Below, piece after piece: positions 39,854 through 49,918 of a DNA stretch of 64,000 nucleotides; position 1 is the first letter of the stretch; each line of letters opens with the position of its first letter. A model generated the notes under the pieces. It was not told the origin of the DNA, did no database searches, and saw nothing but the letters and a program-made list of their open reading frames with translations. This DNA is from Microbacterium foliorum (GTDB taxonomy: Bacteria > Actinomycetota > Actinomycetes > Actinomycetales > Microbacteriaceae). A program made the translations under genes and the position numbers. Where the stretch lies: assembly GCF_003367705.1 (NCBI RefSeq), contig NZ_CP031425.1, forward strand, positions 2,046,001-2,110,000, read 5' to 3'.

Positions 39854-41793
39854 GCACCTACTCTGCAACCACAGTCCTTTCCGTCCGAGACCTGAGCGTC
39901 AGCTTCCCCTCCGAAGCGGGTCGCGTCGACGCCGTGCGCGGCGTCTCCTTCGACCTCGAGGCGGGCAAGACGCTCGGCATCGTGGGCGAGTCCGGATCGG
40001 GCAAGTCGGTCACGTCCCTGGCGATCATGGGCCTGCTCGACGACAACGCGAAGGTCACCGGCTCGATCGTCTTCGACGGCCAGGAGCTGCTCGGCAAGAG
40101 CGACAAGCAGATGTCGATGATCCGCGGCAACGGCATGACGATGGTGTTCCAGGATCCGCTCACCTCGCTCACCCCGGTGTTCACGATCGGCGACCAGCTG
40201 ATCGAGGCGCTCACGGTGCACCGCAACCTCTCGAAGCGCGAGTCCTGGGATCGATCCGTCGAGCTGCTCACCCTGGTCGGGATTCCCGAGCCGGAGAAGC
40301 GGATGAAGTCCTTCCCGCACGAATTCTCGGGCGGTATGCGTCAGCGCGTCGTGATCGCGATCGCGATGGCGAACAACCCGAAGCTGATCATCTGCGACGA
40401 GCCGACGACCGCTCTCGACGTCACGATCCAGGCGCAGATCCTCGATCTGATCGAGAAGGCGCAGGGCGAGACGGGTGCCGCGGTGATCATGATCACCCAC
40501 GACATGGGTGTGGTCGCGCGCACCGCCGACGACGTCATCGTGATGTACGCCGGCAAACCCGTCGAGCACGCCGAGGCGCGGGAGCTGTTCCACCGCACCC
40601 GGATGCCGTACTCGATCGGACTCCTCGGCGCGATCCCCCGCGTCGACAAGGCCGAGAAGCAGCCCCTCGTCCCGATCAAGGGCAACCCGCCGTTGCTCAT
40701 CGATCTGCCGGACGCCTGTCCGTTCGCCGACCGGTGCCCCATCGTCATGGACGCGTGCCGCACGCGGGAGCCCGAGCTGCTGCCCGTCACCACCGGAACG
40801 GATGCCGCGCACAGCGCCGCATGCATCCGTGCGAACGAGATCGAGGACGGCGGTCTGATCGGCGGTCTGCCGGTGTTCCCCATTCCGGTGATCCCCGAGA
40901 GCGACCTGACGCGCACTCCGCGCGAGCAGCGACCGGTGACCCTCGAGGTCCGCAATCTCAACAAGACCTTCTCGCTGATGAAGGGCGCCATCTTCAAGCG
41001 CAAGGTCGGCGAGGTGCACGCAGTCAAGGGCCTCACCTTCGATGTTCGCGAGGGCGAGACGATGGCCATCGTCGGTGAGTCCGGGTCGGGCAAGACCACG
41101 ACGCTGCTGCAGATCATGGACTTCGCCAAGCAGGACGACGGCGACATCATCGTGGCAGGCACCAGCGTCGGATCGATCACGAGCGGCAAGCAGGAGCGAG
41201 CGCTGAGGCGCGATATCCAGATCGTCTTCCAGGACCCGATGGGCGCCCTCGACCCGCGTATGACCGTGAGCGCGATCATCGCCGAGCCGATGATCGCCAT
41301 CGGTGTCAAGCGAGAAGACGCTCACCGTCGAGTCCAGGAGCTGATGGACCTCGTGGGGCTGAACCCCGCGCACCTCGACCGGTTCCCCGGAGCGTTCTCC
41401 GGCGGACAGCGACAGCGCATCGGCATCGCCCGCGCACTCTCGACGAATCCGAAGATCGTCGTCCTCGACGAGCCGGTATCCGCGCTCGACGTCTCCATCC
41501 AGGCCGGCGTCATCAACCTCCTCGATGAGCTGAAGGTCAAGCTCGGCCTGTCGTACCTGTTCGTCGCACACGACCTCTCGGTGGTCCGTCACATCGCCGA
41601 CCGCGTCGCTGTCATGTACCTCGGCGAGTTCGTCGAGCACGGCGATGTCGACGACGTGTTCGACAACCCCCAGCACCCCTACACGCAAGCGCTGCTGTCG
41701 GCGATCCCCGTCCCGGACCCCGACATCGAGCGCAGTCGTCAGCGTGTTGTCTTCGATGCGGAGACGATGTCGACCCGACCGCTCGTCTCCTGA
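39850..41793 (+). CDS. Oligopeptide-type ABC transporter ATPase, two nucleotide-binding domains fused (DppD-DppF)
   Basis: A 647-residue cytoplasmic protein. The first domain has Walker A GESGSGKSV near residue 44, signature EFSGGMRQRV near residue 160 and Walker B LIICDEPTTAL. It ends with the oligopeptide/dipeptide C-terminal cysteine motif (DACPFADRCPIVMDACR, about 293-310). The second domain has GESGSGKTT near residue 411, FSGGQRQRIGIARAL near residue 516 and VVLDEPVSAL. Both H-loop histidines (THD, AHD) are present. The fusion replaces the usual two subunits. Confidence 0.95.
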   Translation: MSTYSATTVLSVRDLSVSFPSEAGRVDAVRGVSFDLEAGKTLGIVGESGSGKSVTSLAIMGLLDDNAKVTGSIVFDGQELLGKSDKQMSMIRGNGMTMVFQDPLTSLTPVFTIGDQLIEALTVHRNLSKRESWDRSVELLTLVGIPEPEKRMKSFPHEFSGGMRQRVVIAIAMANNPKLIICDEPTTALDVTIQAQILDLIEKAQGETGAAVIMITHDMGVVARTADDVIVMYAGKPVEHAEARELFHRTRMPYSIGLLGAIPRVDKAEKQPLVPIKGNPPLLIDLPDACPFADRCPIVMDACRTREPELLPVTTGTDAAHSAACIRANEIEDGGLIGGLPVFPIPVIPESDLTRTPREQRPVTLEVRNLNKTFSLMKGAIFKRKVGEVHAVKGLTFDVREGETMAIVGESGSGKTTTLLQIMDFAKQDDGDIIVAGTSVGSITSGKQERALRRDIQIVFQDPMGALDPRMTVSAIIAEPMIAIGVKREDAHRRVQELMDLVGLNPAHLDRFPGAFSGGQRQRIGIARALSTNPKIVVLDEPVSALDVSIQAGVINLLDELKVKLGLSYLFVAHDLSVVRHIADRVAVMYLGEFVEHGDVDDVFDNPQHPYTQALLSAIPVPDPDIERSRQRVVFDAETMSTRPLVS

Positions 41794-41911
41794 GCTGCCC
41801 CGGTCACTGTCCGATAACGGTTACGGGATATTCACTCGTGCACCCGAGCCTTTCGGGCGAAAGCGAACTAATCTCCCATCTATGACTACGCCGAAAGGCG
41901 AAAGGAGCACC

Positions 41912-43621
41912 ATGAAAGGCACCACGAAGCTGATGGGCGTTATCGCTCTCAGCGGCGCCCTGGCACTCGCGATCAGCGGATGTGCAGCAGGCGGCACGAG
42001 CGGAACCGATGGCGGCAACGAGCCCCAGGAGACCAAGTCTGCGGATTACAACCCGCAGCCCCGCGAGAACCTGAAGGAAGGAGGCGAGGTCCACTTCGGC
42101 ATCAACGAGATCACTCCGCAGATGAACCCGTTCAACGGCAACGGCAGCGCTGACACGACGCGCCTCGCCCAGTGGTACAACCCGCAGGTGTTCCTGATGT
42201 CGCCCGAGGGCGAAGTCTCGGCGAACCCGGCGTACCTCGACGACTGGGACATCAGCGAGAAGGACGGCAAGACCGTCATCACGATGAAGGTCAACGAGAA
42301 GGCTGTCTGGAACGACGGCACGCCGATCGACTACACCGCGTTCGCAGCCACCTGGAAGGCGAACAGCGGCGAGGACGAGGCCTACGAAGCCAGCGCGACG
42401 GACGGCTACAAGGAGATCGAGTCGGTCGAGCCCGGCGAGACCGACAAGGACGTCATCGTGACGTTCAAGGGCGAGTTCGCCTGGCCGAGCATGCCGTTCC
42501 TCAACGGCATCCTGAACCCGGCGGTCAATTCGCCGGAGGTCTTCAACACCGCGTACATCGAGAACGCGCACCCCGAGTGGGGCGCCGGTCCGTACAAGCT
42601 GACCGACTTCGACATCAACGGCCAGACCGTCACCTTCGAACCGAACGAGAAGTGGTGGGGCAACGCACCGCTGCTCGACAAGGTGACCTTCACGGGCCTC
42701 GACGCCTCCGCCTCGATCAACGCCTTCAAGAACGGCGAGATCGACATGGTCGGCACCAACACGAAGGATCGCCTGGCACAGGTCGCCGACATGAAGGACG
42801 TCACGACCTACCGTTCGCAGCAGACCGCGAAGACGATCATCATCCTGGACGCCGAGAAGCCGCAGCTGAAGGACATCGCCGTACGCCAGGCGTTCTTCAT
42901 GGCGATCGACGTCGACCAGCAGAAGCAGATCGCGTGGAACGGCCTCGACTACGAGGAAGCTCCCGCCGGCTCGCTGAACATGTACGACTTCCAGGACGGA
43001 TACAAGGACTCGTTCTCCGAGGCCGGCCTGAAGTTCGACGTAGACGCCGCCAAGAAGCTGCTGGACGACGCCGGCTGGACCGAGGGCTCAGACGGCATCC
43101 GCGAGAAGGATGGCGTCAAGCTCGAGATCGTCTACCCGGTTCACAGCGATGACCCGACGATCGAGGCCCTCGCCAAGGCGCTGCAGCAGCAGGAGAAGGC
43201 CATCGGCATCGACCTGCAGATCGAGAAGCGCGCACCCGCGGACTTCTCGACCGACTTCAGCACGAAGAACTGGGACGGATTCTCGCTGCGGTTCACCGAC
43301 TCCGACCCGTTCGGACCGCTGTACTTCTGCCAGCTCTACTGCTCCGACAGCAGCCTGAACCTGTCCGGAACCGGCACCGCCGAGATCGACGAGAAGATCA
43401 AGGACCAGGTCGAGTCGCAGACGACGGCCGAGGACTGGACCGCCGCGACGATGAAGCTCGAGCCGGACATCATCAAGGAGACCTGGGGCGTCATCCCGCT
43501 CTACAACGGTCCCTCGATCTTCACGGTCAAGGACGGCCTCGCCAACCTGACCCCCGAGCCCTACGTCGGACTGGACCTCTTCGGAGTGTCTCCGGTCGAG
43601 AACGTCGGCTGGGAGAAGTAA
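41912..43621 (+). CDS. Extracellular solute-binding lipoprotein, family 5 (oligopeptide type)
   Basis: A 569-residue binding protein of the SBP_bac_5 (DppA/OppA) family. The signal peptide MKGTTKLMGVIALSGALALA is followed by the lipobox ISGC near residue 24, so it is anchored to the outer face of the membrane. ATG 41912 is preceded by AAAGGAG. It delivers substrate to the permease pair encoded upstream. The exact ligand (oligopeptide, opine or sugar) cannot be read. Putting the binding protein last after a 118-nt gap allows separate expression. A strong terminator follows. Confidence 0.93.
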   Translation: MKGTTKLMGVIALSGALALAISGCAAGGTSGTDGGNEPQETKSADYNPQPRENLKEGGEVHFGINEITPQMNPFNGNGSADTTRLAQWYNPQVFLMSPEGEVSANPAYLDDWDISEKDGKTVITMKVNEKAVWNDGTPIDYTAFAATWKANSGEDEAYEASATDGYKEIESVEPGETDKDVIVTFKGEFAWPSMPFLNGILNPAVNSPEVFNTAYIENAHPEWGAGPYKLTDFDINGQTVTFEPNEKWWGNAPLLDKVTFTGLDASASINAFKNGEIDMVGTNTKDRLAQVADMKDVTTYRSQQTAKTIIILDAEKPQLKDIAVRQAFFMAIDVDQQKQIAWNGLDYEEAPAGSLNMYDFQDGYKDSFSEAGLKFDVDAAKKLLDDAGWTEGSDGIREKDGVKLEIVYPVHSDDPTIEALAKALQQQEKAIGIDLQIEKRAPADFSTDFSTKNWDGFSLRFTDSDPFGPLYFCQLYCSDSSLNLSGTGTAEIDEKIKDQVESQTTAEDWTAATMKLEPDIIKETWGVIPLYNGPSIFTVKDGLANLTPEPYVGLDLFGVSPVENVGWEK

Positions 43622-43633
43622 CTCCTCTCTACG

Positions 43634-43670
43634 AAGCGGGGTCGGTGGTCATCCACCGGCCCCGCTTTCT
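43634..43670 (+). terminator. Terminator of the oligopeptide importer operon
   Basis: AAGCGGGGTCGGTGG (43634-43648) pairs with CCACCGGCCCCGCTT (43653-43667) with one G-T wobble around a TCAT loop, followed by TCT. Confidence 0.9.
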
Positions 43671-43671
43671 C

Positions 43672-43677
43672 TATGCT
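43672..43677 (+). promoter_or_regulatory. -10 hexamer of the alpha/beta hydrolase gene
   Basis: TATGCT is 6 nt before GTG 43684, just past the upstream terminator. The spacing implies a leaderless transcript and fixes the start. Confidence 0.5.
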
Positions 43678-43683
43678 GAACGC

Positions 43684-44451
43684 GTGAGCGTCCAGATCGT
43701 CCTCGTGCACGGCATCCGCACGTCCGCGACCATGTGGCGCTCGCAGCTCGCCTTTCTCCGCGAGCAGGGCATCCCCGCCGTCGCGGTGGACCTGCCCGGG
43801 CACGGCTCGCGGATGGCCGAGGACTTCACCCTCCATGAAGCACTGCACACGATCGATGTCGCGGTCCGCGATGCCGCGACCCGCGGGCCCGTGCTCCTGG
43901 TGGGTCATTCGATGGGCGGTCTGCTCTGCCTGGCCTACGTCGGAGGTGCCGATGCTCCCCGCGTGGCGGGGCTGATCGCCGCGTCGTGCACGTCACTCCC
44001 CCGCGGCGCCGGGCTGGCGGCCTACCGCGCGATCGCCCGCGCCGTCGACAGACTGCCCGACCGGGGCATGTGGATCACCGCGCGCATCCTCGAGGCGACC
44101 ATCCCCGAGGAGACGCGCTCCGACTTCGCTGCGGGCGGCTACGCCCTCGACACTCAGGACACGGCGCTGCGCACCCTCGCCGCTCTCGATCTCGCGACCG
44201 CGGTGTCCAGGATCGACGTGCCGCTGTGGTTCGTCAACGGACAGTGGGATCAGCTGCGGGTCAATGAGGCGCTGTTCCGCCGTCTCGCGCCGCATGCCGA
44301 GCTCATCGTCGTCCCCCGCACCACTCACCTGGTCACCGCGATGCGGCCGCAGATCTTCAACGCCGTGCTGCGTCTGGGCATCGCGACCATCGAGAGGGAT
44401 GCTAGGCCGGCGGCAGAGGATGCCGGGCGGTCTGCCGGGCCAGGGCGGTGA
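43684..44451 (+). CDS. Alpha/beta-fold hydrolase
   Basis: A 255-residue intracellular hydrolase. It opens with VQIVLVHGIRTSATMW, where HG is the oxyanion segment. The nucleophile elbow is VGHSMGG near residue 77, a catalytic Asp is in NGQWDQL near residue 184, and the His is in PRTTHLV near residue 212. The substrate is unknown. The 3' end overlaps the convergent MFS gene by 50 nt. Confidence 0.88.
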   Translation: MSVQIVLVHGIRTSATMWRSQLAFLREQGIPAVAVDLPGHGSRMAEDFTLHEALHTIDVAVRDAATRGPVLLVGHSMGGLLCLAYVGGADAPRVAGLIAASCTSLPRGAGLAAYRAIARAVDRLPDRGMWITARILEATIPEETRSDFAAGGYALDTQDTALRTLAALDLATAVSRIDVPLWFVNGQWDQLRVNEALFRRLAPHAELIVVPRTTHLVTAMRPQIFNAVLRLGIATIERDARPAAEDAGRSAGPGR

Positions 44452-45679
44452 GTGCACCACCCACGAGCGACAGCACGGCGGCGGCGACGAATACGAGCCA
44501 GAAGCCGCCGACCAGTGCGACGAGGCCCGCCCCCAGCACCGGACCGATGAGCTGTCCGAGCGCAGCCGTCACGGAGACGATCCCGAGATCGCGCGCATGG
44601 TCCTTCTCGTCCGGGAGCAGATCAGCGGCGAACGCGAGTCCGACGGTCGAGAACGCGCCGTAGCCGAGCCCCATGAGAGCGGCGGCCACCATCGTCGCCT
44701 CGAATGTCGGCACCACGGCGATCACCACACCTGAGGCCGCCTGCACGAGCGTGGCCGCGACGGTCAGGGTGCGTCGGTCGCCGGTGCGGTCCGACAGGAT
44801 GCCGGTACCCACCGCCGCGAGAACCACGAACAGCGTGTAGACGACGATCAGGAGCAGAAGGTTGTCCTGAGCGACGGTCGTCTCCTGATGCAGCCCGTGC
44901 AGGAGGAAGAAGAGGAACAGGGCGGTGCCGAGCGCGTTGCCGATGTTCGTCACGAGCCGGCCAGCCAGCATCCAGGCGAAGTCCCGATCCCGCAGCGAGG
45001 CGAGCAGCCGCCGGTCGCCCCGGGCAGCCACGGGCTCGGCGGCGGCCCATTCGGTGGTGGGTCGCACGGAGGCCGGTTCGGCGGGGGCCGGCGGGTCGGG
45101 CAGGAGCAGCGCCGCCGCCGACCCGACCAGGGCGATCACGGCGGCGAGCAGCAGATATCCCTCGCGGATGCCGAGGCCCAGCAGCACGACGAGGCCGACG
45201 CCGAGCACGATTCCGACCGCCTGACTCGATCCGACGGCAGCGGATGCCGCGCCGCGCTGCGTCGAGGGCAGCTGATCGGCGATCAACGCGGTGAACGCGG
45301 CGGACGACACAGCCACACCGATGGAGACGCCGACCCAGGCGCCACCGACGGCCCAAGCCCCCTCGCTGAACCCCGTGACGATCAGGAACGCGGAGGTGCA
45401 CAGCACCCCGCCCAGAGCCCACGGGCGTCGACGATGGCGTCCGCGGCGGGTGCGGTCCGAGAGCGTGCCCGCGACGGGGCCGGCCACGATCCCCGCCAGC
45501 CCGCCGATGCCGAGCACGAAGCCCGAGGAGATGACTCCGGGGATCCAGTCCTCATCAGAGGTGTTGAGCTGCAGCGGGAGCAGAAGCTGTACCGGTGTCA
45601 GCTGCACCGTCCAGATCGCCAGCCACGCCAGGGTGAACACGGTCATCCACCGCGCCCCGATTCCGCGCGCCGCGCTCAT
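44402..45679 (-). CDS. Major facilitator superfamily transporter
   Basis: A membrane protein of about 425 residues with twelve predicted helices. The MFS loop-2/3 signature GTLSDRTRRGRHRRRPW is near residue 65 of this start and the equivalent GILSDRTGDRR near residue 300. It is probably an exporter of the sugar/drug type, but the substrate is unknown. The start is uncertain: ATG 45679 is used, and the same frame extends to TTG 45739, adding 20 residues. Neither has a good ribosome-binding site. Confidence 0.85.
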   Translation of the reverse strand: MSAARGIGARWMTVFTLAWLAIWTVQLTPVQLLLPLQLNTSDEDWIPGVISSGFVLGIGGLAGIVAGPVAGTLSDRTRRGRHRRRPWALGGVLCTSAFLIVTGFSEGAWAVGGAWVGVSIGVAVSSAAFTALIADQLPSTQRGAASAAVGSSQAVGIVLGVGLVVLLGLGIREGYLLLAAVIALVGSAAALLLPDPPAPAEPASVRPTTEWAAAEPVAARGDRRLLASLRDRDFAWMLAGRLVTNIGNALGTALFLFFLLHGLHQETTVAQDNLLLLIVVYTLFVVLAAVGTGILSDRTGDRRTLTVAATLVQAASGVVIAVVPTFEATMVAAALMGLGYGAFSTVGLAFAADLLPDEKDHARDLGIVSVTAALGQLIGPVLGAGLVALVGGFWLVFVAAAVLSLVGGALTALARQTARHPLPPA

Positions 45680-45964
45680 CGATGTCCGCAGTGACGGTGG
45701 GGAGGGCGCATGAGGTTCCTCGGCAGGGGTCGGGATCAAAGTGTCCGGTCATGATGATCATGCACCCAGACCCCGGCCGCGCGCGATGGGACGTTCCGGA
45801 TCGACACCGGCAGATCCTCCCGCAGGCGGTGTCGGGCGATGCGCCCGATTGCTGGTAGAGTTGGTTCTTGGCTTGCGTGTGGGTTCTTCCCTCACGACCG
45901 CCGTGTGGAAGCCCTCTTCTTCTGCCGGCATCTCCTAACAACTCCGTACAGAAAGCGTCCACAC

Positions 45965-46225
45965 GTGGCAAACATCAAGTCGCAGATCAAGCGCAACAAG
46001 ACCAACGACAAGGCTCACGAGCGCAACAAGGCCGTGAAGAGCGAGCTGAAGACGCACATCCGCGCGACGCGCGCTGCTGTCGTCTCCGGCGACAAGGCCG
46101 CAGCCGAGGCTGCCCTGAAGGCTGCCGCCCGCAAGCTCGACAAGGCCGTCAGCAAGGGTGTCATCCACCAGAACCAGGCTGCGAACCGCAAGTCCTCCAT
46201 CGCCAAGCAGGTTTCCGCTCTCTGA
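45965..46225 (+). CDS. rpsT: 30S ribosomal protein S20
   Basis: An 86-residue, highly basic ribosomal protein that binds 16S rRNA early in assembly. It begins (GTG) [20 protein letters not shown], the standard S20 N-terminus, and ends [10 protein letters not shown]. The gap of about 225 nt upstream contains TAGAGT at 45856 as a possible -10; nothing else was recognised there. A clear terminator follows. It diverges from the MFS gene and converges with holA, a standard neighbour. Confidence 0.96.
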   Translation: MANIKSQIKRNKTNDKAHERNKAVKSELKTHIRATRAAVVSGDKAAAEAALKAAARKLDKAVSKGVIHQNQAANRKSSIAKQVSAL

Positions 46226-46254
46226 GCAGATCCACCTCGCTTGAGGGTGTGACA

Positions 46255-46287
46255 AGAGCCCGTCCCGTTCGCGGGGCGGGCTCTTTC
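46255..46287 (+). terminator. Terminator of rpsT
   Basis: AGAGCCCGTCCCG and CGGGGCGGGCTCT pair with one G-T wobble around a TTCG tetraloop, followed by TTTCG. Confidence 0.9.
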
Positions 46288-46373
46288 GCGTGCTCGGCAG
46301 GACGCACGGATCGGGACGGGTATGCTCTGCTCTGCTCGGCTCTGCTCAGTGCGAGGGCCGACAGAGGCGCGGC

Positions 46374-47411
46374 TCACTCCCCGAACGGCTGGCGGGTGGC
46401 GATGACCGTGAGCATCCGCTCGAGCGCGAAGATAGGGTCACGCGCAGCACCCTTGACCTCGGCGTCGGCACGAGCCGTCGCCTGGATCGCCATGCCGAGA
46501 GAGCGCTCATTCCATCCGGCGAGATCGCGCCGCGCGCGATCCACCTGCCAGTCCTTCATTCCCAGCCGCTGCGCGAGCTGGCGGCTGGGCTCACGGTTGC
46601 CGGCGACACGGGCCATGGTGCGCAGCTTCATGGCGAAGGCGGCGACCATCGGCACCGGATCGGCACCGGATGCGAGCGCGTGACGAAGAGCGACGAGAGC
46701 CTCACCGTAGCGCCCCGCGATCGCGGTGTCGGCGACGACGAACGCCGACACCTCGACGCGTCCGCCGTAGTACTTGGTGACGACCTCTTCGGTGATGTCG
46801 CCCTCGACATCGCCGATCAGCTGCTGACACGCCGCGGCGAGCTCGGTGAGATCATCGGCGAAAGCCGAGACGAGAGCGCGCAGAGCCGGGGGCGCGATGC
46901 GCTTCTTCGCCGCCGCGAACTCCCCCGCTGCGAAGTCGACACGATCTCCGTCGCGCTTGATCGCCGGGCACGGGATCTCGATGCCCTCTCCGGTGCCCGC
47001 GCGGAGCGCATCGAGCAGCTTCTTGCCCCTGACGCTGGCGCCGGTGTGGCGGAGGATGACCGTGGCCCCCTCCTGGGGGTGTTCGAGATACGACACGGCC
47101 TCCTGGAGGAAGGCATCGGAGCACTTCTCCACACCGGAGACACGCACCAGACGAGGCTCGCCGAACAGAGACGGCGAGGTGAGCGACAGCAGCGTGCCCG
47201 GCGCGTAGTCGTCGGCCCGAACATCGCTCACTTCGAGTGCGGGGTCTTCGGTGCGGAGATAGTCGCGCACTCCCGCGATCGCCCGCTCGGCGCACACCTC
47301 TTCGGGACCGAACACCAGCACGACGGGGGCCGGCCGCGGATCGCGCCACGAGACCTGAGCGATCTTGGTCGCCTTGGCGCCGCCGCGGGCGGGAGGACGA
47401 GAGGCAGCCAT
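46374..47411 (-). CDS. holA: DNA polymerase III subunit delta
   Basis: A 345-residue clamp-loader subunit that opens the sliding clamp. The N-terminal domain opens with PVVLVFGPEEVCAERAI, and SLFGEPRLVRVSGVEK near residue 80 is typical. The C-terminal collar domain ends near PIFALERML. It lies 39 nt downstream of comEC in the same direction, the common comEC-holA arrangement, and converges with rpsT. Confidence 0.92.
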   Translation of the reverse strand: MAASRPPARGGAKATKIAQVSWRDPRPAPVVLVFGPEEVCAERAIAGVRDYLRTEDPALEVSDVRADDYAPGTLLSLTSPSLFGEPRLVRVSGVEKCSDAFLQEAVSYLEHPQEGATVILRHTGASVRGKKLLDALRAGTGEGIEIPCPAIKRDGDRVDFAAGEFAAAKKRIAPPALRALVSAFADDLTELAAACQQLIGDVEGDITEEVVTKYYGGRVEVSAFVVADTAIAGRYGEALVALRHALASGADPVPMVAAFAMKLRTMARVAGNREPSRQLAQRLGMKDWQVDRARRDLAGWNERSLGMAIQATARADAEVKGAARDPIFALERMLTVIATRQPFGE

Positions 47412-47449
47412 GCTCCCAGACTACCGGGGGTCTCCGACGTCGCCCTCGG

Positions 47450-49741
47450 TCAGGGCGGCTGCTTCTGCGTCCACACCTGCAGCTGACCCTCGAGTTCGCC
47501 GATGAGGAGCCTGCCCTGCTCATCGGTCCGCAGAACGCGTGCGCCGTCCGTCTCGAGCGCGTCGAGAGTCTCGGCCCGAGGGTGACCGTAGTCGTTGTCG
47601 GCGCCCACGCTGAATAGTGCGACCGTCGGGTGAAGCCCCTCGTACAGCGAGAAGTCCTGATCGGCGCTGCCGTGATGGGCCACCTTGACCACCGGGTAGG
47701 GTCCCCGCAGGTGTGCGGCGCGCAGCAGCATCCGCTGGGCCTCCGCCGAGAGATCCCCGAGGAACAGCGACCGGGGCACTCCGCCGCCGTCGACCTCGAT
47801 CACCACGCTCGCATCATTGCCGGCAGAGACAGCCATCGAACGACGCGGGGGCCACAGCACGCTCCACGATGCGTCGCCGAGCGAACCGCGCGCACCCGCG
47901 GCGGCCGACGTCACCGTCGCTCCCCCGTCGGCGAGGCGCTCGAGGATCCGCTCGTCACCGCGGGTGTCCGGCGGACCGTGCAGCACCACAGAGACCCTGC
48001 CCTGCACCGCTTCGACCCCACCGACATGGTCGAGGTCGAAGTGCGTGAGCACCAGGAGATCGACGCGGTCGATGCCCAGACCGCGCAGACACGAGGCCAG
48101 CGGCTCGGGTTCGGGGCCCGTGTCGATCACGAGGACACGTCCCGAGGAACGCACGAGCAGCGCATCTCCCTGGCCCACATCGCACGCCGCGATCGCCCAG
48201 TCATCGGGCGCGGTCATGCGGGCGAGGGGTACGTCCAGCACGACGCTCGCCGCGCCCAGCGCAAGCGTGCAGGCGAGCACCCCGCCTGCGACGATGCGGA
48301 CGAACGGCAGGCGGCGGAACCCACCGGCGAGCATGATGCCCACCGCGGAACTCAGCGCCGCGACGATGACAGCGCTGATGATGCCGGGCACCACCGCCAC
48401 TTGGGCGAGGGGAAGGTCGGCAGTGATCGTCGCGGTCTGAGCGATCCATGCAGCGGGAAGCCAGGCGGATGCTGCGAGTACGTCGGCCAGCGCGGGTACG
48501 GGAACCGTGAGGCAGGCGAGCAGCCCGATGATCGTCGCGAGAGGAGCGGCAGGAGCAGCGAGCAGGTTGGCCACCAGACCGATGAGCGACTGCTGCTCCG
48601 CGAACAGCGCGATGATCGGACCGCACACCAGCTGCGCGGCTGTCGGCACCGCGATGGCGAGGGCCAGCGGCTGCGGCATCCATCGCGCGAGTCCACGCGT
48701 CAGCGACGGAGAGAGCAGGATGAGTGCGCCGGATGCGGCGACGGACAGCGCGAACCCCGGGGTCGACGCCAGCCACGGATCGGCCACGAGGATCGCGACA
48801 GCACTGAGCGCAAGGAGTCCGGCGCCCGCACTCGGCCGCCCGAACAACACGGACAGCATCGCCACACCCGCCATCACCGCGGCGCGGATCACGCTCGGCT
48901 CGGGGGTCACGAGGATGACGAAACCCGAGAGCACCACGGCGGCGACGAGCACACGAGTCCTGCGTCCGGCTCCGCACAGCGCCGAGAACCAGAACGCCGC
49001 ACCGACCACGATCGCGCAGTTCGCCCCCGACACCGCTGTGAGGTGGCTGAGTCCGCTCGTGCGCATGTCATCGTTGAGGTCGGTCGACACCGCCCGGGTG
49101 TCTCCCACCGCGAGACCGGGGAGCAGACCCGCGCCGGGCGCCGGCATCCGCAGCGACCGCTCGATGAACGCGCTGCGCACCTCGGCCGCGACCGCGAACA
49201 CCCCCGACGCCGGGACCTCGACAGCCGCCGTGCTCGCGAACACCACGAGAGCCGACCTCTCCCCCGGGTCCGTCGCTACCGCCTCTCCCTTCACCCTGAC
49301 TGTGGCGCCGAGATCAAAGCCGTCGGCCGGGTCGATGCCGATCCGCACCGGAGCCGACACGCCCTCGATCCGCCCCGGCGACCCGATGCCCGTGAGCTGC
49401 ACCTCCATCCACAACCGCCCGTCACGACCCACCGACGTCGACGACGTCACCTCCCCCGTCGCCTCGACCACACGACCGTCCCACAACGCCGCGCTCTCCC
49501 TCCCCGCCACCGCCAACGACGCAGCGATCGATACAGCGCCCATGCCGGCCAGCACGACCAGGGCGAGAGCGGCACGGGATGCCGCGCGATCGGCACGACG
49601 CAACACGACCCCGCACACGACGACCGCTCCGCCCACCCCCGCGAGCGCACACCACATCGCCGCCGCAGGCACGAACACGCACACCAGCGCGACCACCCAC
49701 ACCGCTCCTGCGATCGGCAGCAGACGCAGATCCCGCCTCAC
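47450..49741 (-). CDS. comEC: ComEC/Rec2-type DNA-uptake membrane protein
   Basis: A 763-residue polytopic protein expected to form the channel through which transforming DNA crosses the membrane. Two or three N-terminal helices and a DUF4131 region (about 50-200) are followed by the competence transmembrane domain (about 215-480). The C-terminal metallo-beta-lactamase-like domain (about 515-760) carries CDVGQGDALLV, the metal motif THFDLDHVGG and later VAHHGS. All appear intact. GTG 49741 gives the usual RRDLRLLP opening. Its normal partner comEA lies 12.65 kb away. Confidence 0.93.
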   Translation of the reverse strand: MRRDLRLLPIAGAVWVVALVCVFVPAAAMWCALAGVGGAVVVCGVVLRRADRAASRAALALVVLAGMGAVSIAASLAVAGRESAALWDGRVVEATGEVTSSTSVGRDGRLWMEVQLTGIGSPGRIEGVSAPVRIGIDPADGFDLGATVRVKGEAVATDPGERSALVVFASTAAVEVPASGVFAVAAEVRSAFIERSLRMPAPGAGLLPGLAVGDTRAVSTDLNDDMRTSGLSHLTAVSGANCAIVVGAAFWFSALCGAGRRTRVLVAAVVLSGFVILVTPEPSVIRAAVMAGVAMLSVLFGRPSAGAGLLALSAVAILVADPWLASTPGFALSVAASGALILLSPSLTRGLARWMPQPLALAIAVPTAAQLVCGPIIALFAEQQSLIGLVANLLAAPAAPLATIIGLLACLTVPVPALADVLAASAWLPAAWIAQTATITADLPLAQVAVVPGIISAVIVAALSSAVGIMLAGGFRRLPFVRIVAGGVLACTLALGAASVVLDVPLARMTAPDDWAIAACDVGQGDALLVRSSGRVLVIDTGPEPEPLASCLRGLGIDRVDLLVLTHFDLDHVGGVEAVQGRVSVVLHGPPDTRGDERILERLADGGATVTSAAAGARGSLGDASWSVLWPPRRSMAVSAGNDASVVIEVDGGGVPRSLFLGDLSAEAQRMLLRAAHLRGPYPVVKVAHHGSADQDFSLYEGLHPTVALFSVGADNDYGHPRAETLDALETDGARVLRTDEQGRLLIGELEGQLQVWTQKQPP

Positions 49742-49918
49742 ACGAGCACCCCGTCACGGATCACAGCGAACATCCCTAGGTTGCTCGCGCTCTTCGCGGA
49801 TCCTCGCATCAGGACACCGTATTGGTCGCGTTCGACTGCCGTGGAGCACGGTCACGACGGGCGTGGAGAACAAGACGACGCCGGCGGCGTGTGCAGAGAC
49901 AGAGGACGGCGTCACTCG
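49742..49918. other. Gap upstream of comEC with no recognised gene
   Basis: I see no gene, repeat or attachment site here. It must hold any promoter now used by comEC, but no convincing -10/-35 pair was found on the minus strand. Confidence 0.4.

Noticed and set aside
47630..49900. Long plus-strand frame opposite comEC
   Set aside because: Antisense of comEC. Only the last 97 codons, beyond comEC, look coding and are reported as a remnant.
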